64,000 nucleotides of DNA, taken from contig JAACJK010000227.1 in NCBI GenBank assembly GCA_013368325.1, forward strand, positions 372,001-436,000, in the 5' to 3' direction. The number at the start of each line of letters is the position of its first letter. The first letter of the stretch is position 1. Origin of the DNA: Ephemerocybe angulata (lineage: Eukaryota; Basidiomycota; Agaricomycetes; Agaricales; Psathyrellaceae). A model generated the notes under the pieces. The model had not been told where the DNA came from and ran no database searches. It saw only the letters and a program-made list of their open reading frames with translations. Positions 20,639 through 30,659 of this stretch are shown here, piece after piece. The position numbers and the translations under genes were made by a program.

Positions 20639-21600
20639 TAGTTATTAATTATACGTTAGCGCTTGCACTGCTCGACTTGTAGTAAACAACATCCATCAGT
20701 CCTGGCTACTGGCTTTTATTCCGCCCGCTGATACTCGGGATGCTACATACCCCAAAAGGGGTCATGGGAGCCGTGGGCGCCTATGAATGAAGGGTCCCGG
20801 GAGCTTCCGAGAGCAGTTGAGACACAAGCGCGTGAAAGTATATATACATACTTAGTCGCTGATTGAGAACGGGGATCCGACCTGCGAATGGTGGCGTTTC
20901 TGTCAATGTCCATACTCGGTATGGGCGCTTATTGCGCATACGACCATGAGGCCACGGGACTCTTTTAAGTAGTGTCTGTAAGACTGACCTGTGTTCCATG
21001 GATTGTTTCCTAGATATCGGCCGGTGAAAGAACGCGACGAAGAATTCGAAAGCCGGAAATGAAGAATCTGCTCGCCGGGACGTGGATGCTGGAGAGCGAG
21101 AGCGTGAACATGCTTGAAAATCCTCCAGTAAATCGGATGGAAGCAGGAATGCTAGACTGACCGCCAACCTAATTCATGGAATGATATGCTGCTGCACTAA
21201 TCACGTCGTTCATGTCGCCATTCCGGGCGTAGCGCGCTATCGGCGTGATTTTGATGCATGGAGGCGATCCATCCGCTATTGACTTACCTACAGCCCCTCC
21301 ATTCATTCGTTCATTGGCAATTTAGGATTCGTCGTGCCATCGCGGCGCAGAGTTCGAAGGACCTTTACCAGTGTATGGATCCTTTTCGCCCGGTCCCCCT
21401 TGCGCGTAGATATGACAAAGATGTGTGTGTGTGTGTGTGTGTGTGCAGCCGAAGATTGATGGGTTGAACAGACATGTGCCAGCCTATGCCTCGTGCCAGA
21501 ACCTACACAGCAGCCTGATTTATGCTATCTCGCTGTCTCTCTTCTTACCCTCATCTGACCCCTCCTACGTTCGTTCTCCTCGCTCCAGCCTTCAAGTACG
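20639..21600. other. Intergenic region with a (TG)12 microsatellite
   Basis: No gene is supported. A perfect TG repeat lies at 21422-21445. The last part is the presumed promoter of the following gene; no clear TATA box was identified. Confidence 0.5.
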
Positions 21601-24600
21601 ATGTGGAAGGTTCTCGTAAAGCCATTTCGATCGCGTTGGAAAGGAAGGAAAGATGCTGGTGAGTTCCGTGTATAGAAAGGATGCGCGGGGCTATCCAGCT
21701 AATGGATACCACCACCTGCATAGTGCATACGAATGAGCGCTCAGATCCTATCGCTCCTCCGAGCACCTCTTATGTAGCGCCTACCCAATCTCCCCCGGAC
21801 CCTACCCTCCGTTTGGCGCCAATGCAACCTTTTCCAGAGGATGCCTCTTCTTCAGCGCTCGGACATCTTCTCCAGCAGCATGACCTACGTCTAGGGCCTA
21901 TGCAACCTCCCCAGGAACCCGCCTCATATTCAGTGACTGCAAAACCTCTCCCGGAGCATATCCTTCATGTAGCGCCAAGCCAGCCCCCATCGGAGCCCGG
22001 TCCATTCGTCGCCCAAGGGGGACCCCAGTTCTTCTGTGGCAGCAGTAACAACACGTTCGGCCCACTATCCATTACTAACGTCCAGGGGAACATGATCAAG
22101 CACGGAATTGACTACGATGAATGTAGGCCTTCATTCTTTGTCCAACTTGCAGAGTTCGCTCATTTGGACCAGTACGAAGAGCGATCGCCGCCGAAATACG
22201 AAGCAGCATTCCAGCGATGGTCCGTCACAGTAACGAGAACGCGTTAGTTCTTACCGATGCGTTGGGAGAGACCCTGACTATCCCGTGGAGCTTTGTACCG
22301 ACCTACGAGGTAATGTGGAATGGTATTCGTATCTGATTTGCCCATCGTTCGATGATATTTGGTTAAATAGGAGTTAAAACGGTTGTTGGTGAACCATTTC
22401 GTAGGTAAACTGGGAGAGAAGCGTGTCGCAGAGGGGCGTTATTGCATAGGACGGGCAGAGGGGTCAGATGATGGATTGGTGGTGACCGCCAGGGATTGGG
22501 TCAGGATCAGAGACGAACGTGAGCAGCTGGTGATGAGTATGCTGATTGAACAGAAATTGGATGAGGAACTAAATAAAATGTGCCCAAAATGTGGGAGGAC
22601 CAAGCTTGGGACATATGTAGACCGGGGGTGGCGTGTGTGGTATGTTGTTTCTCCTTGGACCTACATGGGAGTCACCGACGTCCTGACGTTCAAGTAGCCG
22701 GCGGTGTAGAACTCGGTTTATGCTCCCAGGGCCTTCAAAAGTGGCGGATAAGACGATCGCTCAGGTAGATGATCCGGGGGAGATATTGCAATTTCGCCAT
22801 GTGCAAAAGCAAGCCGTTATGGTATGTGAAGGAATCTCCATCTTCACATGGGTATGGGAGTGGATGCTCACTGCTTGTCGGATCTGCATGGATAGACTGT
22901 ACGTATGGATAGTAGGGTTCTCACTGCTTGTGTTCTGTTCACAAATTGGGGCCTCTAAATTTACAGGGCGTAAGTCCTGTTTCGCCCCCCGATACAAAGG
23001 GTGTGGTACTCACGGATCGGGGCCTCTCTAATTACAGCTTGTAAGTCCTGCTTCGTCCCCGATATGAAGCGCGCGGTGCTCACGAATCGGCGTCTCTCAA
23101 TTGACAGGAAGTAAGTCTCGCATCGCCCCGGATACGAAGCGTGTGGTGCTCACGAATTGGGGCTTCCCAATTTACAGTATGTAAGTCCTGCTTCGCGCCT
23201 GATATGAAGCGTGCGGTGCTCACGAATTGGGACCTCCCAATTTACAGCATGTAAGTCCTGCTTCGCGCCCGATATGAAGCGTGCGGTGCTCACGAATTGG
23301 GGCCTCTCAATTCACAGGCCGTAAGTGCTGTTTCGATACGAAGCGTGTGGTGCTTACGGATGGGGGCCTCTCAATTTACAGGTCGTAAGTGCTGTTTCGC
23401 CCCCGATACAAAGCGTGTGGTGCTCACGGATGGGGGCCTCTCAATTTACAGGAAGTAAGTCTCGCTTCCCCCCCGATACAAACCGTGCGGTGTTTACAAA
23501 TTGGGGCCTCTCAATTTACAGGCCGTAAGTCCTGCTTCTCCCCGGATACGAAGCGTGTGGTGCTCACGAATTGGGGCCACTGAATTTATAGGCCGTAAGT
23601 GCTGTTTCGCCCCCAATACGAAGCGTGTGATGCTCAAGGATGGGGTCCTCTCAATTGACAGCGTGTAAGTCCTGCTTCGCCCCCGATACAAAGCGTGCAG
23701 TGCTCACGAATCGGGGCCTCTCAATTTACAGTCCGTAAGTGCTGTTTCGCCCCCGATACGAAGCGTCTGGTGCTCACGAATAGGGGCCTCTCAATTTACA
23801 GGCCGTAAGTGCTGTTTCACCCGCGATACGAAGCGTGTGATGAAGTGTGCGGTGCTCACGAATCGGGGCTTCTCAATTTACAGGCTGTAAGTGCTGTTTC
23901 GCCCCCGATACGAAGCCTCTGGTGCTCACGAATTGGGGCCTCCCAATTTACAGAGTGTAAGTCCTGCTTCGTCCCCGATATGAAGCGTGCAGTGCTCACG
24001 AATCGGGGCTCTCAATTTACAGGCCGTAAGTGCTGTTTCGCGACCGATACGAAGCGTGTGGTGCTCACGGATGGGGGCCAATTTACAGGAAGTAAGTCTC
24101 GCTTCGCCTTCGATACAAAGCCTGCGGTGTTCACGAATTGGGGCCTCTCATTTACAGGCCGTAAGTGCTGTTTCGCCCCGGATACAAAGCGTGTGGTGCT
24201 CACAAATTGGGGCCTCTCAATTTACAGTCCGTGAGTGCTGTTTCGCCCCCGATACGAAGCGTGTGGTGCTCACGGATGGGGGCCTCTCAATTTACAGGCC
24301 GTAAGTGCTGTTTCGCCCCCGATACGAAGCGTGTGGTGCTCAAGGATGGGGGCCTCTCAATTGACAGCGTGTAAGTCCTGCTTCTCCCCGGATACGAAGC
24401 GTGCGGTGCTCACGAATCGGGGCCTCTCAATTCGCAGGCCGTAAGTGCTGTTTCGATACCAAGCGTGTGGTGCTCACGGATGGGGGCCGCTCAATTTACA
24501 GGCTGTAAGTGCTGTTTCTCCCCGGATACGAAGCGTGTGGTGCTCACGAATTGGGGCCTCTCAATTTACAGGCCGTAAGTGCTGTTTCGCCCCCAATACG

Positions 24601-25004
24601 AAGCGTGTGATGCTCATGGATCGGCGTCTCTCAATTTACAGGAAGTAAGTCTCGCTTCGCCCCCATACAAAGCGTGCGGTGTTCACAGAACGGGGCCCCT
24701 CAAATTACAGATTGTAAGTCCTGATTTGCCCTGAATGCGAGTATCATCGGTCGTGGTCCCTCGGAGAACAAAGGGTTTGCTCACGAATTGGCCCTTTCAA
24801 GTTACAGCGTCGGCGCGTAAGTCATGTTTCGACTCCAATACCCCCGCCCCAGAAACCAGATAACTCACACTCTGGTCTTCTCCTTGTGCTCTAGAGAAAG
24901 ATGCGGGAACAAGCCCAATCCGAGTCCAGATGTAGGTTCATTACATGTCTCCTGCGTTCATAACTTAAGAATACTTCCACGCAGTCGCAGAACTCGCCGA
25001 CTAG
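21601..25004 (+). CDS. Ubiquitin-like-domain (ULD_2-type) protein with C2C2 zinc motif and a one-codon-exon array
   Basis: Regular exons: 21601-21658, 21724-22122, 22173-22309, 22371-22639, 22698-22821, then 28 tiny exons (27 of 3 nt, one of 9 nt) between 22896 and 24816, then 24895-24931 and 24985-25004. All joins are in frame, giving about 377 residues. Residues 20-120 are Pro-rich with a loosely repeated LRLAPMQPPPEP-like motif. Next come a helix (RRAIAAEIRSSIPAMVRHSN) and a ubiquitin-like domain (ALVLTDALGETLTIPWSF onward, ending LVMSMLIEQ). A zinc ribbon CPKCG...CRRC is completed only when intron 22640-22697 is removed, which supports the model. The tiny exons add an Ala/Glu/Arg-rich segment beginning TGLEYHAVEA and ending in three Arg, then RKMREQAQSESR and a short end. 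Domain name is from memory of agaric proteins; the tiny exons are inferred. Confidence 0.65.
22822..24894 (+). repeat. Tandem array of 29 intron-like units with 3-nt spacers
   Basis: Units run from donor to acceptor: 22822-22895, 22899-22966, 22970-23037, 23041-23107 and so on to 24817-24894. Seventeen are 67 nt; others are 61, 63, 66, 68, 74, 78, 79 and 94 nt. Twenty-six start GTAAGT, one GTGAGT (24231), one GTACGT and one GTATGT. All end in YAG, mostly TTTACAG. Most carry CTCAC or CTCAA branch-point-like sequences before the acceptor. Spacers between YAG and the next GT are 3 nt in 27 cases (GCC is commonest; also GAA, CGT, TCC, GCT and others) and 9 nt once (24808-24816). Spacer GAA is followed by the variant GTAAGTCTCGC all four times, so codon plus downstream unit duplicate together. 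Confidence 0.9.
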
Positions 25005-27083
25005 GAATTCCGCCGGCCTTGAGCCATACGCCTCGCATGTCCCCACGACCTGTGCGCATTTCCTCCTCATTTGAGGCGCTCTACTAATATATGACCCCCA
25101 GGGTTTCCTTTTCTATTTATCTCTCCAACGCCGTCTTCAACGTTGCTTTCCACACTTTTATGTATTGTGTTGGCTGTTGTTCTTGGAAATCTATTCATTC
25201 TGTGCGACAAAATGTACTTTTCATTCGTCAGTCCCGCGAATATCCATGCTCGGTCAGCTTTGTTGTGTTCCAGGTTCACGAACACCGAGGAAAGGAGCGA
25301 ACATGGGCACGTCGTCCTTCCGCGGCGGGTAACGGTTTTGGACGCATCAAAGCGAGTCTAGCCAAATGCCGAAGCCAAAGTGCAATGTGACGAGGACCGC
25401 GGCTCGTAAATGTATAGATCTCTATGCGCGCGAACCACCGAACCACCGATAACTCGGTCAGGCGGCGAATGGAACATAGACCAACCAGCGGCCACGAAAC
25501 AAGCAGAGCAAAACTGGGATATCGTACCGCCAGGCCTGGGCGCGAAACGAGGGCAGCAGGAATGGCTGAATCGAAAATAGAAGATATAAAATATAGGGTT
25601 TGAAAGAAAACGGGTGAACGACATGAACGAAATGTGACCGCGACGAACATCGAGAAGCGAGCGGAAGGGGCGAACAAACGACCGGACATATGGACGTACG
25701 AGCACTCAAAAGCGACCATCACGAACGAACGAACGAACGCTTGGAGCAAGGAATAAATCGTCGAAGGAAGAAGAAAGGAAGGTCGAAGAGACGCAAAGGT
25801 AAAGTATCGGATGCGGAGATTGGAAGAAGATGTAGAACAAGAGGTAAGTATAAGAACCGATGCTTACCTCCCGAATGGCCGACTCCGCCTAACCTTCATA
25901 CATTCGCCCTCACCTCCGCCTTCATATCCGCCATAAATGTCCCATCGTGCACCTGCACCTCGCCCTCGCCAATCCCCTCCGAGCCTCCAATCTCAAGCTC
26001 GCTCCTCCCGTTCTTCTCCAACCCTTCCAGTGCTACCGCTCGCTGGCTCCATACCCATCAACACTTGTGCAACACGTCCACATGTCCACAAAGGAGAGGC
26101 GGCGGAGCGTCCAGCGGCCGCTCGTGTAGTGGATCTGGCGGGCAGGGAAGAAGGCCCGCGAGGCGTCCCAACGACGCTGAGCCAAAAGCCGAAGATCATG
26201 ACGAAGAAGTGGAGGGTGAGAATGTGGGAGCGCAGGTGGAGGTGGAATAGAGGAGGCGGGAGCGCGGGGACGGTCGTACGCCCGAGCCCTCCGTGCACCC
26301 CTCAAGCAGAGGCGCTATACTCTCCTCGATGCTCCTGTTCCCGTAATGCTCCGCATGACAATGTGTTCGACTTTAAGCCCACCCCATTGGTCAGAAACGA
26401 AGAATGAAGAATGACGGGAGGGACAAGGACTCCCGATTCACAATTCACGAACTAACGTCTCTCCCTCAAGGGCGCTCGCGATATCGACCGCGGGATGCAT
26501 TGCCCCCCGAGCAGCGTCGAAGATGGCGAATAGGCCGCACTGTGTGATGGCCTCGACGCGAGGTGTTCGAGCAAGGTCGGGGACACGCGCGGCGGTAGTG
26601 TCACCGGTCAATTTTCCGCTGGTGGTCGAAGCACAAGGGAGACGTTGCCCAGACATAGCTGCTCCATCCCGTAGATGGTGGAGCTTGTCCAGGAGTGCGC
26701 CTTGGGTTTCAGGTGTGCGGCGGTGGAGCCCGACCCCTTGTTGATGGGGGGTCCTGGTGAGCGTAGAGTGGGAGAGAGAAAGGGAGAGGAGGGGGGGAGG
26801 TGCTCTCTACTTCGCTTAGTGTCTACTTGGGGCGGGCGCAGGCCCGGGGTGTAAGTGACGACGAGGTTTGGTGATGGAAATGGGCGTGCTGGTTGAAGAG
26901 GGAGCAAAGGGGAATCGTGGCGTGTTATCACACATTCTCTCTGAGTCAGTTCTGAGTCCTTTGTGCGGAGGAGGTCGAGGTGGGTAGGGTTGGAGGAGAG
27001 GAGGAGGCGATGGAGAAAGGGGTTTCGCGCGTGGGTGATCCCCGTTTTGATCCCCGAAAGACCCACGCTCGTTCCATGTCGCT
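25005..27083. other. No supported gene
   Basis: Several overlapping open frames occur on both strands at 25.3-26.4 kb, but they are low-complexity (Arg/Ser/Pro) and show no domain or plausible splice model. A short CGAA repeat lies near 25,726-25,742. I see no RNA gene here. Confidence 0.5.
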
Positions 27084-27377
27084 TCATCGTCGTCGCGTTC
27101 CTCTGAGATCTACCGGCTCGCGCGTGTCATCAACAGAATCGGCGCTCAGGAATCCGTCGCTGTACGTCTCCAGATTGGCCTTGTGTGCCCCGGTGAGGAC
27201 CTTATCGCTCGAACGCAGAATGAGGTCGACGGGAATCTGACAGACAGATACTATAGATAACGGGATCTGAGTGCTTATGCCATGCTAGAATGGGGGTTAC
27301 GAAAGCGTGCGTTGGAACGAACCTGGGCATATTGCTTCCTCTGGTACGACTTCTGTAAGAGTGCGAGTGGGCTCCAT
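27084..27377 (-). pseudogene. BTB/POZ N-terminal remnant
   Basis: Minus-strand exon 1 (27377-27323, start MEPTRTLTEVVPEE) and exon 2 (27250-27084) join in phase. Exon 2 encodes IPVDLILRSSDKVLTGAHKA and then a stretch ending SADSVDDTREPVDLR, clearly related to the BTB gene at 30660-31721 (IPIDLILRSSDQELIGAHKA). After VDLR the similarity stops and a stop codon follows within four residues, so the second half of the BTB fold is gone. A TATA-like TATATAAG on the minus strand at about 27,450-27,457 sits about 75 bp upstream of the ATG, so the remnant may still be transcribed. Confidence 0.7.
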
Positions 27378-27384
27378 CTTCAAA

Positions 27385-27475
27385 GCTGAGCGGTACTCGT
27401 CGTGGAGGTATCAGAGCCGTGCGATAAACGTTGCACTATCGGACGTTCCTTATATATCGGGGTTTGAGGGCGCCT
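27385..27475 (-). promoter_or_regulatory. Duplicated promoter-like block, copy 1
   Basis: About 90 bp nearly matching 30424-30517. On the minus strand it carries TATATAAG just upstream of the BTB remnant, so it is probably that gene's promoter. Confidence 0.6.
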
Positions 27476-27803
27476 GTGTAGTTGTCCGCAGTGTATGACG
27501 TCAAAGTCAGCTGAGAGATCGTTTAAGCGCCCATCAGGTCCTCGCAGGCGAGTTGCCGTTCCAAGCGTCAGATTGAGAAGAATTTCCGGGAGTCTCCATA
27601 AGATGCGCAAATTCTTTTATTGGGGGCAGTTATAGGTAGAACAATCTAAGACCGCCCCGTTCTCAGAATAGCCGCCCATGCCAAGTTCTGGCGGAAGCAG
27701 TGGCGTGTGTGTGTTATCTCACATGACTGGTACACACAACACGAGGCAAACTCTAGAGCCCGGAGCCTAAATCGCGGATATTGACGGAAGGTTCTTCTGT
27801 AAC

Positions 27804-28875
27804 CCGATGAACCTTGATTAATCAAGCCAGCGTATAGCAACCTTTTTTGATTTAAATGGGAGCCATTTAAACAATATTCAAAGGCATGGTTAACCATCCA
27901 GCAGCTCAACGTATTGGGTGCCCGTCTACGGGTACTTAGTAGTGTTTCAATAGAGCTTGATTAAACTCATTTCAAATCAGCAATCTTCAGATATTATATT
28001 AAATAAGGTATTGTATCTAGATGAACACGGCGTATGCATACATAAAATGGCTCAGGGGAAAGGTCGGCTTTGCCTGTGAACCGGCGTTTAAACAATGGCA
28101 TCTATGTTTAAACGGAGATCGAAGTACTCCTGATCACCATCAGCGGCGACTTTGGAGCGGCAAGGCTCGCCCACAAGCTCCAAGTCCCTGTCCCCACTCC
28201 CAGTGATGGTAGACAGAGGCCAAGGAGCGGGGGCTCCCAAATGATAAGCCCCACATGTTATATACTCCACCACTGTTTGTCCCAGCATTTCCATCAGTGC
28301 ATGTGTTTATTTTCATTCAACAAGCTGAGCGTGACCGTGTCGAGACGCGTTTACGCGTTATTTGGTCTGATACCGCATGGCAAGCATCCGTGGGGTATAT
28401 AAGCCAGCAATCCCCCATCAAACCCCCATCCCTTCTCTTCCCTCTTCCACCACCATCCCAGACGTGGTGGCAGAGGGACTTGACGGGATCTCGACTTCTC
28501 GTCGAGCCTTCGGGCACATGAGGGGCGGGTTGTCGGTCACACCGCCGGCAATTCGGGATCGTTTAAACAGGATACGCTTGTTTAAACGAGGTCCTCATGA
28601 TGTCCTTGTTTAAATGTAGTTCTGTATTACTTGCCATTTAATTCCACCATAATTTAATCATTTTTGTCATTTAATCAGGAAATATGATGTTTAATCAAAC
28701 CCGAGCTCTGTGGCCTTTTCAACGCGAAGAAAGAGTCGGTTTGAGGCCATTTAAACAGGGAAGAGCAGCATCTCCCTAACCTTGATTAATCATGGCTTTG
28801 AATATTGTTTAAATGGCTCCCGTTTAAATCAGAAAAGGTTGCTATACGCCGGCTAGATTAATCAAGGTTCATCGG
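27804..28875. mobile_element. Non-autonomous terminal-inverted-repeat element, about 1.07 kb
   Basis: The left arm 27804-27893 and the reverse complement of the right arm 28786-28875 agree at about 84 of 90 positions. Both ends start CCGATGAACCTTGATTAATC. The interior is studded with TTTAAAC, ATTTAAA and TTTAAT motifs on both strands and has no transposase. A short stretch near 28,395-28,460 (TATATAAG and a CT-rich leader) looks like a captured promoter. No target-site duplication is evident, so the superfamily is open. Confidence 0.75.
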
Positions 28876-29195
28876 ACTTTTGGGTTCTTTACTAAAGTTC
28901 AGCTTCGACCCAGCCCCGCACTTGTCCACCGTCAGTCGCGATCGCTAACCCAGCCTGATGATCATGGGTGAGTCGCCCAAGCCTCTTCTAGTAGGTACTG
29001 GGCTAGTGGTCTGCCGTACTGTCGCGTACACGACGACCTCTAGCTGTGGTTAAAAACGGAGAGAGGGGTACTCCTGTCAAGATGGGGTGCTATAAGAAGA
29101 GCGCCTTGAAAGAGAATAGAAACTCATACCGCATTATCTGCCATCTGTTGCACATTGCCACATATACCACCACCACCACCACTCTATTAGCCATC
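28876..29195 (+). promoter_or_regulatory. Upstream region of the ferritin-like gene
   Basis: GCTATAAGAAG at about 29,089 is a TATA-like box about 105 bp before the ATG at 29196. Nothing else is recognised. Confidence 0.45.
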
Positions 29196-30128
29196 ATGAA
29201 GCTCTCTCGCTGCCTCACCCTTCTCGCTGCCCTGCTCCCAATTACCCTTGCCGCTCCCACAGCTTCAAGTGCTCGGCGCCAGGACGTGGCAACTACCGAC
29301 TCCAGTACGTGCGCATGCGCATTATTCATCAGCTCCAAGTTCACAGTGATACTGACGTCTTTGGCACCCTGACAGGCTCCAGCTTCCTCGTCTTCGCCTT
29401 ATTCCTCGAGCAGCTCGCCGTGTCGTTCTACGACTCCTCCCTTTCCCTACTCTCCGCAGACGACTTCCGTGCTGCGGGGCACCCAGATAGCGTGCGCCAC
29501 GGGTACGAGCAGGTTCTTAAGAGTGCGAAAGCGCATTCCGACTACCTCGTCGGAGAGATCACCAAACTCGGACATGGGGATTCCACTGCGGCTTGCGACT
29601 ATGCTTTGTGAGTGTCCGACCGACCAGTCATTCACCCGGGGACGTCATGGTGGTCTGGGTGCTCACCCTATTATGATTCATAGCCCGGTCAAATCAACCG
29701 AGGATTTCATCAACATGAGTGAGGCGATTCAATCCCTTGCTGTCTCAACCTACGTCGGAGCCCTCGATCGTAGCCAGTCAGATGTGAGCATTTAATTCTT
29801 CGTATCTCTGGCTGCGATGTGCCGAAATTGACTATCAGTCGCTCAGGCATACACCACTGTTTTTGGTAAGATGCTCGGAGATGAAGCACGATACGCTACC
29901 TGGATCAGCACTGCGGTCAAGGACCAAGACTTGGCGGATATCAGTTATGAGGTGAGGGTCATTCATTCAATGAGTATTTTTTAACTGTACTGACCTAGGG
30001 TGTGTGCCTAGTCTCCTTCCTCGATGGACAATACCTCGACCATCGCCGGTATATCCGTCACCGACTGCCCAGCCGGCATCGACCCTAGGATTTTCGCTTT
30101 CTTCAGGGGGCTCAACAGCGCCGTGTGA
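29196..30128 (+). CDS. Secreted ferritin-like-domain protein
   Basis: Exons 29196-29304, 29376-29607, 29684-29783, 29847-29951 and 30012-30128 join in frame to about 220 residues. The first 19 residues (MKLSRCLTLLAALLPITLA) are a clear signal peptide, so the product should enter the secretory pathway. After it, FALFLEQLAVSFYDSSLSLL, then YLVGEITKLG, STYVGALD and GDEARYATWI form the helices of a ferritin-like (PF13668-type) fold, the family that includes Rds1-like stress proteins of fungi. Glu residues in FLEQL and GDEARY are placed as in the diiron site, but the set is not obviously complete, so catalysis is uncertain. The C-terminal tail has no lipid-anchor signal. Introns are 60-76 nt. Confidence 0.75.
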
Positions 30129-30659
30129 TGTGTTTTTGGTTTGGATTGATACCAATGTATAGGTCATAGCTGGTAGATATGTTTCTCGATAGTATGTACG
30201 TGATCAGCCTTTATATATATACCCTGGCTCGTAAGAAAACAAGCATATGAGAGAGCGAGCGACATCCCATTGAATCAAGGTATTCTGGAGGTCTCGGACA
30301 CGGATTCGGAGGGTTTTACAATATCTTAGGAACAGCAAGGGGAAGGGCCATGCATGACCTGATGGTCGTAGACCACGATTCGGATGACGGAGAACTGCGG
30401 CAGCGCGGCTCGCTCCCTTTAACGCTGAGTGGTACTCATCGTGGAAGTGTGAAAGCCGTGGCAATAGACTTATTGCACTACTGGACGGTCCCTTTATATC
30501 GGGGTTTGAGGGCGCCTCGTTTCCCCGATACAGTGGATTAAACGAGTAGTGTTGAATACGAACATAACGGTCTATTGCTGTGAAGCCATCAATCATAACG
30601 CGTCGTGTTCCAAACGTCCCCCCGTAGTCGAGGACGATTTACGGGTCTGATTTTGCACG
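30129..30659. other. Intergenic; holds duplicated promoter-like block
   Basis: Apart from the block at 30424-30517, nothing is supported. Downstream of that block on the minus strand there is no BTB-like exon, so its former gene seems lost. Confidence 0.5.
30424..30517 (-). promoter_or_regulatory. Duplicated promoter-like block, copy 2 (orphan)
   Basis: Near match to 27385-27475, including a minus-strand GATATAAAGG. No recognisable coding exon lies downstream on the minus strand. Confidence 0.55.

Noticed and set aside
20781..21167. Minus-strand frame of about 128 residues
   Set aside because: No domain, no splice support and no promoter-like context; consistent with chance.
22371..22697. 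Stop at 22695 as the end of the ubiquitin-like-domain gene
   Set aside because: Splicing 22640-22697 restores the second half of the zinc motif (RVCRRC) and reads on in frame, whereas the unspliced end lacks it.
23325..24648. Proteins read straight through the 70-bp repeats (for example 23809-24234)
   Set aside because: The 70-bp period is not a multiple of 3, so frames rotate and contain the donor and acceptor signals. Stops interrupt soon, and the peptides repeat the same DNA in changing frames.
22970..24816. CRISPR array
   Set aside because: The repeats are about 67 nt with 3-nt spacers, in a fungal genome, and the spacers are codon-like rather than unique 25-40 nt sequences. No cas genes are present.
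25690..26407. Possible gene in 25.7-26.4 kb
   Set aside because: Overlapping basic or Pro/Ser-rich frames on both strands show no conserved motif, so coding cannot be supported.
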